The translations under genes and the position numbers were made by a program. 64,000 nucleotides of DNA from Ambrosia x helenae (lineage: Eukaryota; Streptophyta; Magnoliopsida; Asterales; Asteraceae): contig CM061226.1 in NCBI GenBank assembly GCA_030844895.1, forward strand, positions 100,832,187 through 100,896,186, written 5' to 3'. Within the stretch, counting starts at the first letter, position 1, and every line of letters begins with the position of its first letter. A model generated the notes under the pieces. That model was not told the DNA's origin. It saw nothing but the letters and a program-made list of their open reading frames with translations, and did no database searches. This document shows, piece by piece, positions 63,101-64,000 of the stretch.

Positions 63101-63581
63101 AAACTTTATATAAACATATTTCGATAGAAATTAAAGAAACAATATTAGTACTTTTAATAAGTTGAAATGGTTATTTCTGGTCGTATGTGAAATTAAAGGA
63201 TGTGTTCTCTGGCCGGTGTGACATTGTATGGTGATCAAGGCATACAGCATAATTTGGAATATATCCACGAGTTAATGTGATGGTTTATTGAGCAATGAAA
63301 GAAAAGACGCTAAAAGTTAAAAAAATAAAAAAAGTCGCAACTTTTTATATTTCTAGAGACATGGGATATACATGACTTTTAAAAACACAAAAAGAGACTG
63401 ATGACGGTGGTAGTGTACCAAGTTGTTAAGGTGGTACGACCCAAACATATTACATACTCAAAAGAAATTTCTCTTATGTTGGTGTTTGTGTCCACAACAT
63501 CCCATAGGCGTGTCAAATGCCACCCCGAAGGGGAAGCGCATCATGGGTGCATTAAGGGCTTTTGTGCGAGAGTCTAGGAAG
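63101..63581. other. Intergenic DNA, no gene recognised
   Basis: No domain or transposon end found. The 71-codon frame at 63423-63638 has no recognisable motif and runs into the MITE. Confidence 0.4.
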
Positions 63582-63590
63582 TGTTATATA

Positions 63591-63902
63591 GGGTTTGGAT
63601 CCGTTGAGAACTCGATGAGTTGTGAGAACTCGACGTAAAATGCGATTTTTTTTGCACACTCGTGTAAAAACACGTAAATCCCGCTGTAAAAAAAATAAAA
63701 AAAAAATACATTAATTTACGCAAAATTACACCGGTGCAAGAGATTTTTATCCACGTATAATTATATTAATATTTTATTCATTATTTTATTGTTGATTAAT
63801 TATGGACCACATATTCATTTTTGATTAAAAAAAGTTTGTGGTTATAAAGTGAGTTCCTATGGTTCTCACAACTCATAGGAGTTCTCAAAATACCCGGATC
63901 CG
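63591..63902. mobile_element. MITE in a TA-rich site, probable 9-bp duplication
   Basis: The ends are inverted repeats (TGAGAACTCGATGAGTTGTG on the left against TGAGAACTCCTATGAGTTGTG from the right, each with GGATCC further out). tgttatata precedes it at 63582-63590 and follows at 63903-63911, where it runs into the TA microsatellite. The 9-bp flank suggests a Mutator-like element. No coding capacity. Confidence 0.6.
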
Positions 63903-63903
63903 T

Positions 63904-63904
63904 G

Positions 63905-63960
<56 letters not shown>
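63904..63960. repeat. (TA)n microsatellite
   Basis: About 27 TA units between one MITE and the start of a similar one. Confidence 0.95.
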
Positions 63961-63964
<4 letters not shown>

Positions 63965-64000
63965 AAGAGTTATCTTGAGAACGCTAAATATTGTGAGAAC
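63961..64000. mobile_element. Start of a related MITE, cut by the window edge
   Basis: GGGAAGAGTTATCTTGAGAAC followed by TGTGAGAAC has the spacing of the left end of the preceding MITE (GGGTTTGGATCCGTTGAGAAC ... TGTGAGAAC), and it also follows a TA tract. Confidence 0.45.

Overview
This is nuclear DNA from a flowering plant, most likely a member of the daisy family (Asteraceae). The family call is inference: the copia env-like protein and the Tat-type antisense protein both resemble proteins I know mainly from that family. There is no operon structure and coding density is low. Most of the 64 kb is transposable elements (TEs) stacked inside one another, and I find a single conserved host gene, a MIR166 microRNA locus at about 12.25-12.53 kb.

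Layout. 1-8111: right part of a Ty3/gypsy element of the Tat/Retand type (element A) with an open pol frame, a two-exon gene on the opposite strand, and the 3' LTR. 8112-17457: intergenic DNA with small DNA transposons, MIR166 with a CCGG-rich hAT-like miniature transposon just upstream, a decayed PIF/Harbinger ORF1 (Myb/SANT-like) pseudogene, a 5'-truncated LINE and one or two MITEs. 17458-27688: a complete second Tat/Retand element (element B) with 600-bp LTRs, a 5-bp target duplication aagtg, a tRNA-Lys-type primer site, a broken gag-pol and a broken copy of the antisense gene. 27694-32488: a nested MITE cluster, a second Myb/SANT-like pseudogene and dispersed repeats. 32489-54803: a minus-strand Ty1/copia element of the SIRE/Sirevirus type (element C), cut at its 3' end and split by a second, younger element of the same type (element D, 38825-50607, identical-looking 718-bp LTRs, target duplication gaaaa). 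54804-64000: AT-rich intergenic DNA with MITEs, a MULE-type MITE with a 9-bp duplication, a tRNA-derived SINE and microsatellites.

How the parts work together. In each LTR element gag makes the particle, protease/RT/RNase H/integrase carry out copying and insertion, and an extra gene (antisense in A and B, env-like in C and D) has unknown function. B, C and D all carry frameshifts or stops even though the LTR pairs of B and D are nearly or fully identical. They were therefore probably mobilised by proteins from other copies.

Most interesting points: the MIR166 gene with its neighbouring hAT MITE; three predicted introns inside retroelements (the antisense gene of A and B, RT of B, and a 77-nt gag-pol intron at the same place in C and D); an LTR hairpin whose shape but not sequence is shared by A and B; a short motif (AACTNCTGAWG) scattered through coding and non-coding parts of the copia elements; a SINE that shares its 3' tail with the LINE in the same window; and a 31-nt filler copied from the element's own pol at the broken end of element C. 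All comparisons were made by eye; no alignment, folding or database search was run.
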